Part shown: one piece after another, positions 27,857 through 36,394 of the stretch | Numbering within the stretch: the stretch's first letter is position 1 | How the letters are laid out: each line of letters starts with the position of its first letter | Origin: Rubidibacter lacunae KORDI 51-2 | GTDB lineage: Bacteria; Cyanobacteriota; Cyanobacteriia; Cyanobacteriales; Rubidibacteraceae | Direction of reading: 5' to 3' | Assembly: GCF_000473895.1 (NCBI RefSeq) | Contig: NZ_ASSJ01000066.1 | Location: 1-64,000 of the forward strand | DNA: 64,000 nt | Notes under the pieces: model-generated | The model's input: only the letters and a program-made list of their open reading frames with translations | Database searches by the model: none | What the model was told of the DNA's origin: nothing | Position numbers and translations under genes: made by a program

Positions 27857-28240
27857 TTAATTCATCTTGGATACTCCCACCAAACGCGATAGGGTGACCT
27901 CTGCTTGCTGCTGCTCCAGCTCTGCGATCGCAGCCTGCAGCTCTCTGGCGGCTTGCCAACGTTTCAGTATCTGTACCCTGTCACCACTGCCGGAGTGGTA
28001 GTCCAGCTCGACCAGGCGTATCTGTTGCTGAGTTTCCAGGCGATCGCTCGCAAACTCCCCCCGCCGCCGATCGGCACGTACGCTAGCACCCTTGCCGTGC
28101 TCCCTTTGCACATGCGATCGCGCAGGGACTCGTCTCGGCGCTCCAGGTCCGCACGGCGAAGTTACAGCTCCGCGATCTGGAAGCGATCGCGCCATTGGCA
28201 AAAAATAAATTTCGTCCCAGTCTGTGCTGTTACCTGAGGC
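27857..28240 (-). pseudogene. Frameshifted coiled-coil protein fragment, possibly a secretion-system relic
   Basis: The C-terminal frame gives RLVELDYHSGSGDRVQILKR then WQAARELQAAIAELEQQQAE, a heptad-rich helix similar to the hairpin helices of TolC outer-membrane factors or HlyD adaptors. The upstream half reads sensibly only in another frame (LRRADLERRDESLRDRM) after a stop, so the gene is broken. The link to TolC/HlyD is tentative. If right, a partner of type I secretion once sat next to the RTX array. Confidence 0.4.
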
Positions 28241-28266
28241 CTGCACTCGGTTAAAGCTAGAGATCC

Positions 28267-28551
28267 CTAGGTCCCCTGACTCCCATCTCCCTCATTGGGC
28301 GGAGTAGCTTCAATCCCGAGTTTTTTGTACGAGAATTTGAGCTGCTTCCAGAAGGACTTGATCTGCCGGTAAGCATCCTCCGATGACAACTTTCCGCCCG
28401 TTTCCAAATTGCAGATGTAGCTTACTCGCTGGGCAAATTCTTGCAAATTGGCATTGAAGACCAAGTTCTCGGGCTTGACCTTGCCGTGATAGGGGTGGCG
28501 AGGATATAAGAAACGTTCCTTACTTGGGTTGGGTCCGTTAGAATCGCTCAT
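28267..28551 (-). CDS. DUF7219-type small conserved protein
   Basis: A 94-residue soluble protein with the block HGKVKPENLVFNANLQEFAQ, RVSYICNLETGGKLSSEDAY and KSFWKQLKFSYKKLGI. From memory this matches a short family found across cyanobacteria (DUF7219) with no known function. Its ATG overlaps the stop of the upstream frame as ATGA, which indicates translational coupling with a gene that is now 5'-truncated. Confidence 0.7.
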   Translation of the reverse strand: MSDSNGPNPSKERFLYPRHPYHGKVKPENLVFNANLQEFAQRVSYICNLETGGKLSSEDAYRQIKSFWKQLKFSYKKLGIEATPPNEGDGSQGT

Positions 28552-28793
28552 CTCGCACCGTCGTTCGGGTTATGGTAACAGAACACTTCAATTGCTTGCT
28601 GCTGCTTTAGATCCAGGTCCGGACAAAACCGGGACAGATCGGCCTCGAAAATGGCGACGATAGCTTCGCCTAGTTGCCGTTCGACAGGGGGCGGTGGGTG
28701 CTCTCCCAACGTGTCAGACGGATTGCAACGCCAGACGATTTCCTGCAGACCAAGGAAGTGGCGATCGCGTCGGGGGACGGTTCTTCCCTTAAC
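28548..28793 (-). pseudogene. 5'-truncated conserved frame coupled to the DUF7219 gene
   Basis: The frame reads RRDRHFLGLQEIVWRCNPSD, TLGEHPPPPVERQLGEAIVA, IFEADLSRFCPDLDLKQQQA and ends VFCYHNPNDGAR with TGA overlapping the next ATG. It looks like real protein sequence, but a TAG at 28794-28796 closes the frame and there is no ATG or GTG near the beginning. Either the 5' part was lost, or an indel put it out of frame. Family not recognised. Confidence 0.5.
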
Positions 28794-28817
28794 CTAATCT
28801 TAACCCGAGCTTAACTA
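28788..28817 (+). promoter_or_regulatory. Orphan Pho box, three repeats
   Basis: CTTAACCT, AAT, CTTAACCC, GAG, CTTAACTA: three 8-bp repeats separated by 3 bp. This fits the cyanobacterial Pho box (PyTTAAPyPy(T/A), 11-bp period) bound by the phosphate response regulator SphR/PhoB. No intact gene follows on the plus strand within 900 bp, and on the minus side lies a truncated frame. Confidence 0.7.
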
Positions 28818-29709
28818 TAGCCTCTTTAACACTCCAGCAGCAGACGTCCATAGAGACGGTGTGGCGGGTCGCAATCCAAGCAAATCGAGCCTTTGAGCGG
28901 CATTATTTTTTTACGGCGCCACCTGTCCGTACTCCCAGATTTGCTTCGGAAGGTGTTGTCGACGATCGAAACATAACTGCCTTCCAGCAGTCCGCGCATG
29001 GAACCATGCCAGTCAGCCCGCTCAGTTCGTGTCGCAGCCACAAAACATGCTTCAAATGCATTTAAACGGATAGACCTTAAGATCTAGCCTGCGCAGTCCA
29101 ACATCACTAGCGCGTCGATCGCCCAACGCCAGTTTCAATATGACTGCCAGCTCCTCAATGCGTCGGTCGGTCGCCATCTGTGCGATCGCTTCCCATCCGG
29201 CACACTGGGAGCGATCGCGTTAAGCCATTCATACCGCACCAACTCGACGACAAACTCGCGCAACAGTTCTGCGCCGCCCCCCTCAAAGCCTGGGTCGCGC
29301 TCTAATTAGCTTCGACGTCTTCGAAGAGACCCGCCAGGTCTATATCTTTTTCGTCCCGGTTTCCACCGCCGCAGATTTGCCGGCGGTGCTGGCTTATTCG
29401 GTCGCATCGGTACCGTGCCCAGTGCCCTCGAAGTCTTCCACATCGCTCCAGTCAAGTCCGTTCGGTGCAGTGTCGGAGTCGTTGCTTGGTTGCCGCTCTA
29501 TGTTCTCGTCCGTTGTGACCGCTATGTGCGCCCAGTCGGTCCGATCGAGGGAGGCGGCGATCGCCCGGTTGGCAGGCAGCTTAATTGCGAATGCCATCGA
29601 TGGTCTTGGCAAGGCGGATTGAAGAAAATCACCATAGCGGCAGCCTAGTGGAAGAGTTCGCCCAGATCGCACCTATTTCATCGTGCTGGTGCCGGTGGGG
29701 TATTCGCCG
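28818..29709. other. Degraded region, no gene recognised
   Basis: About 890 bp with short broken frames in several phases, for example SFDVFEETRQVYIFFVPVST from near 29307 on the plus strand. It has the look of a decayed gene after the orphan Pho box, but I could not assign a family to any fragment. Confidence 0.35.
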
Positions 29710-30678
29710 CTAACGTCTGTGTCGCTCGGAAAGGGTATCCGGATGGAGACCGCGTGCGGCCAGGAGCGTGCAGATTTGCTGCCACAGCTCGGCGTTCGGT
29801 CGCAAAAGCTCGAGTGCTGCCGCTGCCCCTCTCAGTTCGGATTCGGCGCTCTCGGCCAAGAAAGCAAGCAGAAAATCCACAGACGCCTTGGAGCGGAGCA
29901 TGGAGATCGCCAGCAAAGCCGTGCTTCGCAGGTTGGGTTCGAAGGTGCGCTCCCACCATGCCCGGAGTAGCTCGAATGCCTCCGGAAGCCTCGACTCGCC
30001 TAGCACGAGAGCCGCGGCTTCTCGGACCTCGGGCTCGCTCGCATCGAGGTGACCTGCGACCAAACTTAAGGAGTCATGCGGGGCCAACGATAGTAACGCC
30101 GTAAAGCAATCGGCCAGGACCGTCGGCGTATCTCCCACCCGAATCCGCAACCGCAATAGAGGCACCCCGCGTTCTCGGTTTTCGCTGTAAGCGATCGCTT
30201 GCGCGGCAGCAGTCCGAGCGGGGGCTTCGGGGTCGGCTAGGAGGTCCGCCAGCTCTACAAAAACATCTTCATAGTTTGCGCGGACGAGCCCAAGGGCACA
30301 GATACTCCTAAGCTTGGGAGCCGTGTCTTGCCGGCCGCCAAAGACGGGTTCGAGTTGGAAATGGCGAATGCCGCTAAGAAATAATTCAATCTCCCGACAG
30401 TCCATGCGGTAAAGGGCATCGGCAATGCTGGCTTTTGCCAAGCAATTGGGGTCGCGCGCGATCGGATCGATTAAAAACGGATCGAAGGCTGCCATCAACG
30501 CTGGAGCGAGTTGCCTCAGGTTGTGCTTGGCGACCAGTTTTGCCCCTCGCGCCACAGCAACGGCTTGCTTGCTTGCGATCGCGCGTCGCAGATCGGCGAC
30601 AGCGGCGTCGGCTGGCAACGTTGCTTGCACTCGGTCTAAGAGCTGCTGCAAATCGGCGAGTTTCCGGGATTTTGCCAT
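29710..30678 (-). CDS. HEAT-repeat protein
   Basis: A 322-residue all-helical protein. Repeated helix pairs with conserved Ala, Leu and Arg positions are visible from about 100 to 300: KLRSICALGLVRANYEDVFV, PARTAAAQAIAYSENRERGV, PEVREAAALVLGESRLPEAF and LRSTALLAISMLRSKASVDF. HEAT repeats usually form a protein-binding scaffold; in cyanobacteria related folds occur in phycobilin lyases and NblB, but no lyase residue is evident. Likely cytosolic. It is monocistronic by appearance; the upstream gap holds a weak small frame. Confidence 0.72.
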   Translation of the reverse strand: MAKSRKLADLQQLLDRVQATLPADAAVADLRRAIASKQAVAVARGAKLVAKHNLRQLAPALMAAFDPFLIDPIARDPNCLAKASIADALYRMDCREIELFLSGIRHFQLEPVFGGRQDTAPKLRSICALGLVRANYEDVFVELADLLADPEAPARTAAAQAIAYSENRERGVPLLRLRIRVGDTPTVLADCFTALLSLAPHDSLSLVAGHLDASEPEVREAAALVLGESRLPEAFELLRAWWERTFEPNLRSTALLAISMLRSKASVDFLLAFLAESAESELRGAAAALELLRPNAELWQQICTLLAARGLHPDTLSERHRR

Positions 30679-30720
30679 TGGCTATTGTGGAAGCGAGCAA
30701 CACTTAGCAGTATATAGGAA

Positions 30721-31002
30721 CTATCTTTTCTCTGTTTTCGAAAGATACATTCCAAAATTATCCATTGAAACCTCTATAATTTCGTGCCTAGGTACCACTT
30801 TGCCACGAAATTCTGGCTCGATAAACCAGCCTTTCGATCTGAAAAAAGAGAGCACAAACTTGCTCTTTAACTTGCCTCTTTGTCTTCCACCAATGCTTAC
30901 TTCCTGCGCTCGATTCACAGAATATTCTTCTCTTTTGCTAATAGGGTTGCACCCCTGACTGCCAACCCGGTAGCAGTCCGCGCCCGGGAAGTTTGCCTTC
31001 AT
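30721..31002 (-). CDS. Possible small protein, weak evidence
   Basis: A 93-residue frame with a lower G+C composition than its surroundings. The C-terminal half (KSKFVLSFFRSKGWFIEPEF, RGKVVPRHEIIEVSMDNFGM) has a protein-like mix of residues, while the first 30 residues look random. No family is recognised and no clear ribosome site is seen. It may be a fragment of a transferred gene or a chance frame. Confidence 0.25.
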   Translation of the reverse strand: MKANFPGADCYRVGSQGCNPISKREEYSVNRAQEVSIGGRQRGKLKSKFVLSFFRSKGWFIEPEFRGKVVPRHEIIEVSMDNFGMYLSKTEKR

Positions 31003-31091
31003 GCAGGAAAGAACTGAATCCTCTTAAGCTATCGGTCGCGCGACGACGCACCTGCCCGAACCAATATACGACGCAACACTCGGACGGACGG

Positions 31092-31991
31092 TCAACGCCT
31101 CGTTGCAAGTACGACACGCTCGATACCGGCAAGGTCGTAAGCGCTGCGAGTATCGTTATAGCTGCCATTAGCAACCAGCAGCTGCAAGACTGTAGGGGCT
31201 TGTCCGGCCATTAACTCGCAGAGCCAAACTCCACCCGCATGTAAGTAAGAGGGTGCTGTGGCGATCGCGTGGCGAACGCAATCGAGACCGTCGACACCGC
31301 CGTCGAGAGCGCGACGCGGTTCGTGCCGTGCGACTTCGGGTTGCAAGCAGTCGATCTCGTGGCTGGGAATGTAGGGCGGGTTGCTGACGCAGCCGCTCAA
31401 GCGGCCGCGCAGGTGGGCGAGGGGCTCGTACCACGAACCGCAGTAAAACCGGACGCGATCGCCGACCCCGGCTGTGCTTGCATTCGCGCGCGCGACTTTA
31501 AGGGCGTCAGCTTCGATGTCCGTAGCGTGAATCGTTGCTGACGGCAGTGCTGCTGCCAGTGCAATCGCGATCGCACCGCTGCCCGTTCCTAAATCTGCCC
31601 AGTGACCGCGGGCCAGGTCCGGACGCCCGCAGGTGGTGGCGATCGCCAGCTCGACAAGTTCTTCGGTTTCCGGGCGCGGAATTAGCACGGCTGGCGAAAC
31701 GTGCAGCGTGAAATCTCGCCAGGGCGTCTGACCGATTAAATACTGTACGGGGACTCGTTCGGAAACCCGCCGCTGCCACAGGCGATCGAGTTCTGCGAGC
31801 GGGCGCTCTAACAACACTTGCGGCCGGGACGCGAACGTACCCAGTCGCAGTGTCAGAGTGTCGAGCCCCGCCCCTTCTCGTAATAGCCAATCGACCTCCG
31901 TCGGATCGATGCCAGCCGCCATTGCCTGCTGCCGAGCGCGGGTTCGCCAGCAGGCGAGGTCGGAACCGGAGACAGCCGGTAAGCGGTCCAA
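31092..31991 (-). CDS. prmC: Release factor glutamine N5-methyltransferase PrmC (HemK)
   Basis: A 299-residue SAM-dependent enzyme that methylates the GGQ glutamine of peptide chain release factors RF1 and RF2, which raises termination efficiency. Seen are the N-terminal helical domain (1-85), PVQYLIGQTPWRDF at 81-94, LIPRPETEELVELA at 103-116, the SAM loop DLGTGSGAIA at 133-142 and the catalytic NPPYIP at 204-209. Length is normal. It lies 8 bp upstream of nothing shared: the next gene on the same strand to the right is tic22-like, whose stop is separated from the prmC start by only 8 bp, so the two are probably co-transcribed. Confidence 0.93.
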   Translation of the reverse strand: MDRLPAVSGSDLACWRTRARQQAMAAGIDPTEVDWLLREGAGLDTLTLRLGTFASRPQVLLERPLAELDRLWQRRVSERVPVQYLIGQTPWRDFTLHVSPAVLIPRPETEELVELAIATTCGRPDLARGHWADLGTGSGAIAIALAAALPSATIHATDIEADALKVARANASTAGVGDRVRFYCGSWYEPLAHLRGRLSGCVSNPPYIPSHEIDCLQPEVARHEPRRALDGGVDGLDCVRHAIATAPSYLHAGGVWLCELMAGQAPTVLQLLVANGSYNDTRSAYDLAGIERVVLATRR

Positions 31992-31999
31992 GAGCAGTG

Positions 32000-32743
32000 C
32001 TAGTTACCGCCTTGTTGTTGCTGGCGCAACAGCTGCAGCGATTCCGTCGTCGGTACGATCACGATGTTGCGCAGTTCTTCCTCGTTGCCCTCACGCAGAG
32101 CGCCGATCAGATTTTGCAGCGGAACAACATCGATATTCACCGTACTAGCGAGGTCCGGCTGCTCTTGACCGAAGCGATCGATCACTTGGTCGATCTGCTC
32201 TTTCTCAAAGAAAACCGGGATGATCCGCTCCCCGTCGCGCTCGATCGTCAGGTAGCCTTGTTCTTCGCCCCCGCGCGCGACGAACATCGGGACGCCGGGA
32301 AAGCCTTGGAGGTTTTGCCCCTGCGCCTGCAATACCGACAGAGCCGACTGCACCTGTTCGTCGGTCGGAATATAGGCGAAACTCGGGGCTTCAGCGTTGC
32401 TAGCGTTTTCTTGTTCCAACTTATACACTTCTGCCATCGACACCGGACGAATGCTTACCTGGCTGGCAAGCTCGGGATTGGCACTGCGGAGTTCTCCGAG
32501 CTTCTGTTCGGCAGAACCGCGGTCGATGAAGATCGGGATGAGCGTTTCCTGGGTCTCGGTATTTGATGCTGGAAGCGGGATACCTTCTGCGTTGACGATG
32601 GTGTACACCGGCACCGACTGCAATTTCTCGACGATTTCTTCCTCTGGCAATGCAATGGCGGACTGGGGAACGATAGAAACCCCACCCAACGTTGCTCCTA
32701 GTGCCAAGCCCAGCGCAGCTCCCCAACGAATCAAAGCTTTCAT
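32000..32743 (-). CDS. Tic22-family protein
   Basis: A 247-residue protein with an N-terminal signal peptide (about 1-31, MKALIRWGAALGLALGATLG ending in SAIA). The mature part has two related halves: VEKLQSVPVYTIVNAEGIPL with IPIFIDRGSAEQKL, and LQGFPGVPMFVAR with IIPVFFEKEQIDQVIDRFGQ. This is the Tic22 fold; in chloroplasts Tic22 works in the intermembrane space in protein import, and in cyanobacteria the homologue is a periplasmic or lumenal factor linked to outer-membrane biogenesis. The gene ends 8 bp before prmC on the same strand. Confidence 0.87.
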   Translation of the reverse strand: MKALIRWGAALGLALGATLGGVSIVPQSAIALPEEEIVEKLQSVPVYTIVNAEGIPLPASNTETQETLIPIFIDRGSAEQKLGELRSANPELASQVSIRPVSMAEVYKLEQENASNAEAPSFAYIPTDEQVQSALSVLQAQGQNLQGFPGVPMFVARGGEEQGYLTIERDGERIIPVFFEKEQIDQVIDRFGQEQPDLASTVNIDVVPLQNLIGALREGNEEELRNIVIVPTTESLQLLRQQQQGGN

Positions 32744-32912
32744 GGCATTTCTCCAGCAGCTAGCGTCATTGACCCACGGCGAAACTGCATTTTAGCCTAA
32801 CGCGTCGGTCGGTCCGACGACACATGCGCTCGGACATTTTGCAAACCGCACCGGGCGATCGCTATGCCCGTGGGGACTGCACGATGCCGTTGTTGGTTCC
32901 CAAATTGGCGAA

Positions 32913-33599
32913 TTACTCGACCGGTACGGCGTCGGACCCCGTTGGGAGTTCGGGAGCGACATCGGGGGCGGTTGCCGGAGCCGATTCGCCTAAATCCGGT
33001 GCTTGCGGCAATTGCTGCCACTCTGCAAGCGGGCGCTGGACGGCGTAGAACAAGTCAATCGGCAATAACAACACGTCGACCTCAGGAGCATCGGCAGGCG
33101 GATCGACCAGTGCGTAAATGCCCCGACCGTCAAAGCTCATATCGCCGAGGTACGCGGTATGGGTCGTCCCGTTCGCCAGCCCGATCTCGACGGCGATCGC
33201 GGGCTGGCTCAAGCCGTATTCGTCTAACGCATCGGTTGCTGTCGGGAAGACACGATCGCCGCGACTGCGCCGGAGGGCGTCCAGCAAGTAGGCTACCGCA
33301 GCATCTGAGGCAGGACCGGCTTCGGGCTGTTGCAACGACCAGACGGTTGATGCGCTGTCGGTTTTCTCGCTGTCAGTTTCTTCGCTGTCGAGTTCGGTCT
33401 GGGTGCGGACAAATTCCAGATCGGTCGTTTCCGTCTCGATCGCGATCGTCCGCACGTGTGGTGCAGCAAAGTCCAGCAGCTGCGTACTTTCGGTGCTATT
33501 TAACGTTGCCGCCTCGCGGGCATCGCGCTTGCGCCCTAGGTAGATGACGCCGACTAGGGCGATCGCCACGACGAAAAGCAGTGCAGTGGTGCGATTCAT
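32913..33599 (-). CDS. DUF4340 membrane-anchored protein
   Basis: A 228-residue protein with one N-terminal transmembrane segment (about 4-21, TTALLFVVAIALVGVIYLG) and a large extracytoplasmic part. The sequence APHVRTIAIETETTDLEFVR, VWSLQQPEAGPASDAAVAYL, LDEYGLSQPAIAVEI and LGDMSFDGRGIYALVD is typical of DUF4340. Such proteins often accompany Gld-type ABC transporters, but none is in this window. A Glu/Ser/Thr-rich insertion lies near 70-85. Function unknown. Confidence 0.78.
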   Translation of the reverse strand: MNRTTALLFVVAIALVGVIYLGRKRDAREAATLNSTESTQLLDFAAPHVRTIAIETETTDLEFVRTQTELDSEETDSEKTDSASTVWSLQQPEAGPASDAAVAYLLDALRRSRGDRVFPTATDALDEYGLSQPAIAVEIGLANGTTHTAYLGDMSFDGRGIYALVDPPADAPEVDVLLLPIDLFYAVQRPLAEWQQLPQAPDLGESAPATAPDVAPELPTGSDAVPVE

Positions 33600-33822
33600 A
33601 ACGGTCGATGGCAGACGGTGGGTAAGGGTGGTCAGATCGGCGATCGCGTGCCAGTCGTGCCAAGAGTCGGAACTCTATTGCTTTATAAACTTACCCCAGG
33701 TTCCGGCCGCGCCGCATCGCACAGCTGCTCGTGCAATTGTTGAGGGGCAATCGTAGGGCGATCGCTGGTGCAGGTGCGGCGATTGCTATCAGCGGTTCCC
33801 TTGCAAATGCTAATGCGCGCTG

Positions 33823-34413
33823 CTAGCTCGGAATGGCTGGGGGACGATCGTGCCGACGCCGGAAAATTTTGCGCAGGTACCGGATGCTCAGAACCAACGC
33901 GACGATTAGCGTGATTACTGCTAGCACGGGCACCAACAATGCTAGTAGAGACAGCACTAGTGCGCTCAATAACTCCAGGGTTGACACGACCGGATTGGCC
34001 AGTCCGCCCGTCAGTCCGGTGGACGCTGCTCGCGTTGCCACTGTTGCGCCTTCTACGATGCCTGCTGTACCGCCCCCCGCGACAATTGCCGCACCCCACT
34101 GCAAGGCTGGATGTAAATCGCCCAGTACCGAAGCCGATACTAGCGTTCCCGCAATTATTGCCGCCGGAGCTTCCAAAACGCCGAGCAAGTTATCGATGAC
34201 AGGAATGTAAAAGCCCAGCACCTCGGCAGTCGTGGCGATCGCCAGCACAATTGTCGCTGGCTCGCCACTCAACCAATCCAGTCCCGGCGCAACTCCGACC
34301 TCGCCAAAGCGCGCCACCAAGTTCAGCACCAGCAAGGGCAGAAACACGCGGAATCCGCATGCTGCGCTCATGCCAATCCCCAAGCAAACCGCGACCAATG
34401 TTTCCATACCCAT
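33823..34413 (-). CDS. DUF4126 integral membrane protein
   Basis: A 196-residue protein with about four to five hydrophobic segments (METLVAVCLGIGMSAACGFR, TIVLAIATTAEVLGFYIPVI, APAAIIAGTLVSASVL, LVLSLLALLVPVLAVITLIV). A Gly/Ala-rich middle (QWGAAIVAGGGTAGIVEGAT, VATRAASTGLTGGLANP) and a basic C-terminus (RYLRKIFRRRHDR) match the DUF4126 family. Transported substrate or role is unknown. It stands alone on the minus strand between DUF4340 and HAD genes. Confidence 0.8.
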   Translation of the reverse strand: MGMETLVAVCLGIGMSAACGFRVFLPLLVLNLVARFGEVGVAPGLDWLSGEPATIVLAIATTAEVLGFYIPVIDNLLGVLEAPAAIIAGTLVSASVLGDLHPALQWGAAIVAGGGTAGIVEGATVATRAASTGLTGGLANPVVSTLELLSALVLSLLALLVPVLAVITLIVALVLSIRYLRKIFRRRHDRPPAIPS

Positions 34414-34500
34414 GAGAGTTATCGATTCAATATCGGCTCAATGTCGGCATCGTGCCTGCTGAGCCAGTCCTTAAGACTCTATCGACGCGATCGCCTCCAG

Positions 34501-35307
34501 TTAGGAGGGCAGCCAATCCGCCCAGTCGGCAGCGAACTGCTCTAAGTTCAGCAACTGCAAGCGATCGCTGCGGCGGGCGCGCTCGAGTTGAGCGTCAGTC
34601 GTGTATCCCCAGCTTGCCAAAAACAATCGCGCACCGTCGAGGTTGGACCGTTCGGTAACGGCTTCAAGGGCTTTGAGGCGGTCTTCGACAAACCAAAGGC
34701 GATCGCTCGGCGTTCCAGTTGTGGCGAGAAGTTTTTCCAGCGTATCGGGCTTGGGCTGGCGAATTTCCTTACCGATGACGCGATCGCGGGGCAACTCTAC
34801 GCCCGCTCGAGCCAGCAGCTGGTTGGTAAAGCGTCCTTCTTTGGTGGTGATGATATAGACGAGCAAGTCGTCCTGTCGAGTTCGTGCTTGCAGGCTGGCG
34901 GCAACACCGGGGTAGAACCGATGCAGATCCAGCCACTCGGATAAGTTGGTGGCGATCCACTCATCGCGAACGCCATCCAGGCAACGCGCGACTTTGCTAC
35001 GCTCGAGCTCAGCAGCCTCTAAGGCACGCGCCACCAATGCCGACCAGTCATTCCAAATTTCGGATTCGGGCGTATCCTGCAACAGTACATGCAGCAGTAC
35101 GGGCATCTCCCAGCCCGTTTCGATAATCGGGCGCAGGCGGAAAAAGCCATCTTGCAATCCCTCTGGCGGTTGCGAGATGGCAGGTTGCCAAAGCTGGCGA
35201 TAGGTGCGCCAGCTGGTCTGAAAGTACTCGTGCCGGCCGTCGCAGATGACGCCGTCGAAGTCGAGTGCGAGTAGTGCAGGAGCGCTCGTGGGCAAAGCAA
35301 ACCTCAT
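34501..35307 (-). CDS. HAD-superfamily hydrolase
   Basis: A 268-residue protein with the HAD motifs in order: motif I LALDFDGVICDG with Asp16 and Asp18 as nucleophile and acid/base, motif II VYIITTKEGRF, motif III with Lys in EIRQPKPDTLEKLL, and motif IV WFVEDRLKALEAV. The cap (about 25-130) is helical. Likely a cytosolic phosphatase. The substrate is not predictable; related cyanobacterial proteins are annotated only as HAD hydrolases. Confidence 0.83.
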   Translation of the reverse strand: MRFALPTSAPALLALDFDGVICDGRHEYFQTSWRTYRQLWQPAISQPPEGLQDGFFRLRPIIETGWEMPVLLHVLLQDTPESEIWNDWSALVARALEAAELERSKVARCLDGVRDEWIATNLSEWLDLHRFYPGVAASLQARTRQDDLLVYIITTKEGRFTNQLLARAGVELPRDRVIGKEIRQPKPDTLEKLLATTGTPSDRLWFVEDRLKALEAVTERSNLDGARLFLASWGYTTDAQLERARRSDRLQLLNLEQFAADWADWLPS

Positions 35308-36394
35308 GTAGGCAAGTTTCTTGGCGCGGTTCGCAACGCCCGCGCGCGCGGGACATCAGGCAATTGCTGCATTTCGGTTAGAAATAGTGCCGCCGGCAAC
35401 CGATGTCGCACATCTGCAGCCGCGAAGCCACCTTGTCAGAAGTTGGTGTAGCGTGGTGATAAAGTGTCCACCGCGATATAGTGACCCGTCAGAAGATTGC
35501 ATCCGGATTCGCGTGTCACCCCGATAGCAGTCGTTGTTGCTTGTCTTCCTGCGAAATAGTTTGGTAGGCGGCCGGTCGAATACCATAGCTGATGGAATAT
35601 TCAGAATTTACCGCAGCTGAGCTAGATCCTCAGAACTCGCACCGAAGCGTCCGCTCTCGATGTCGCGAATCCAGCTTAGGCTTTTGCCCAGGCGATCGGC
35701 TAGCAGGCTCTGGATGGGCTTGAGATATTGACGTGCCATCTCGATCGCAACGCTCGTTAGAGATTCGCTGCCATGAGTTGCAGGGGTTCACAAACGTTGA
35801 CGTTGGGCTTTTTTCGCTGGCGAGGGTCTGCTGCATTTCCTACTAGAGTTCGAACCCCAGCAAACGTGCGTTGAGCCGGCGCTGCTATTGATCCTGAAGG
35901 ACTTAATCCGACAGTCCGAAAGCGCGACTGGCATCGGCAATGAAATAATTCACTGTGCGACCGGGGTTTTGACGTAGGCGTCCGATTAGCAAGTGGATTT
36001 CCAGAAGAGTCAAGATTTGCCCAACCAAACGAGCGGGCTCGAGTTTAACCCGCAGTTGCAGCCGTCCCGTTTCTAGTATTCTCCCAAGAGGAGTTTTTAG
36101 CGTAAGGGGTTTTCAGTTTCGAGCGAGCGTCCCCTTGGAACTGCCAATCTACCCCACGTTGACTGCCGAGAGTCATGATGATGCTCTCCTTTCACGGCTT
36201 CACTCCTTAGCCTCAAGAACTGACATGCTGCTGGAGTAGTGCAGTATGCTGGTTCACTGGAACCTGGTTGGCAAGAGTACAAACAGGTTAGCTCTATCGA
36301 TCGCGCGGCGGTAGCGGACTTCAAGATTTCCCTAGCGCAACTTGCTCGGAGCGAGAGCAGATTTTAGCAATTACGAGAGACTCTTGGAACAGCG
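35308..36394. other. Intergenic region holding an XRE-like fragment
   Basis: Almost 1.1 kb without an intact gene between divergent HAD and dapL genes. It contains the helix-turn-helix remnant at 35608-35775. A 43-codon minus frame near 36178-36050 (MTLGSQRGVDWQFQGDARSK) follows an AGGAG and may be a tiny gene, but there is no family support. The dapL promoter must lie near the right end. Confidence 0.35.
35608..35775 (-). pseudogene. XRE-type helix-turn-helix fragment
   Basis: The minus frame reads SVAIEMARQYLKPIQSLLAD then RLGKSLSWIRDIESGRFGAS, SEDLAQLR and TAA. The LLADRLGKSLSWIRDIESGR block has the spacing of an XRE/Cro helix-turn-helix. A stop upstream in the same frame and the lack of a start codon mark it as a remnant, perhaps of a toxin-antitoxin or phage regulator. 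Confidence 0.45.
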
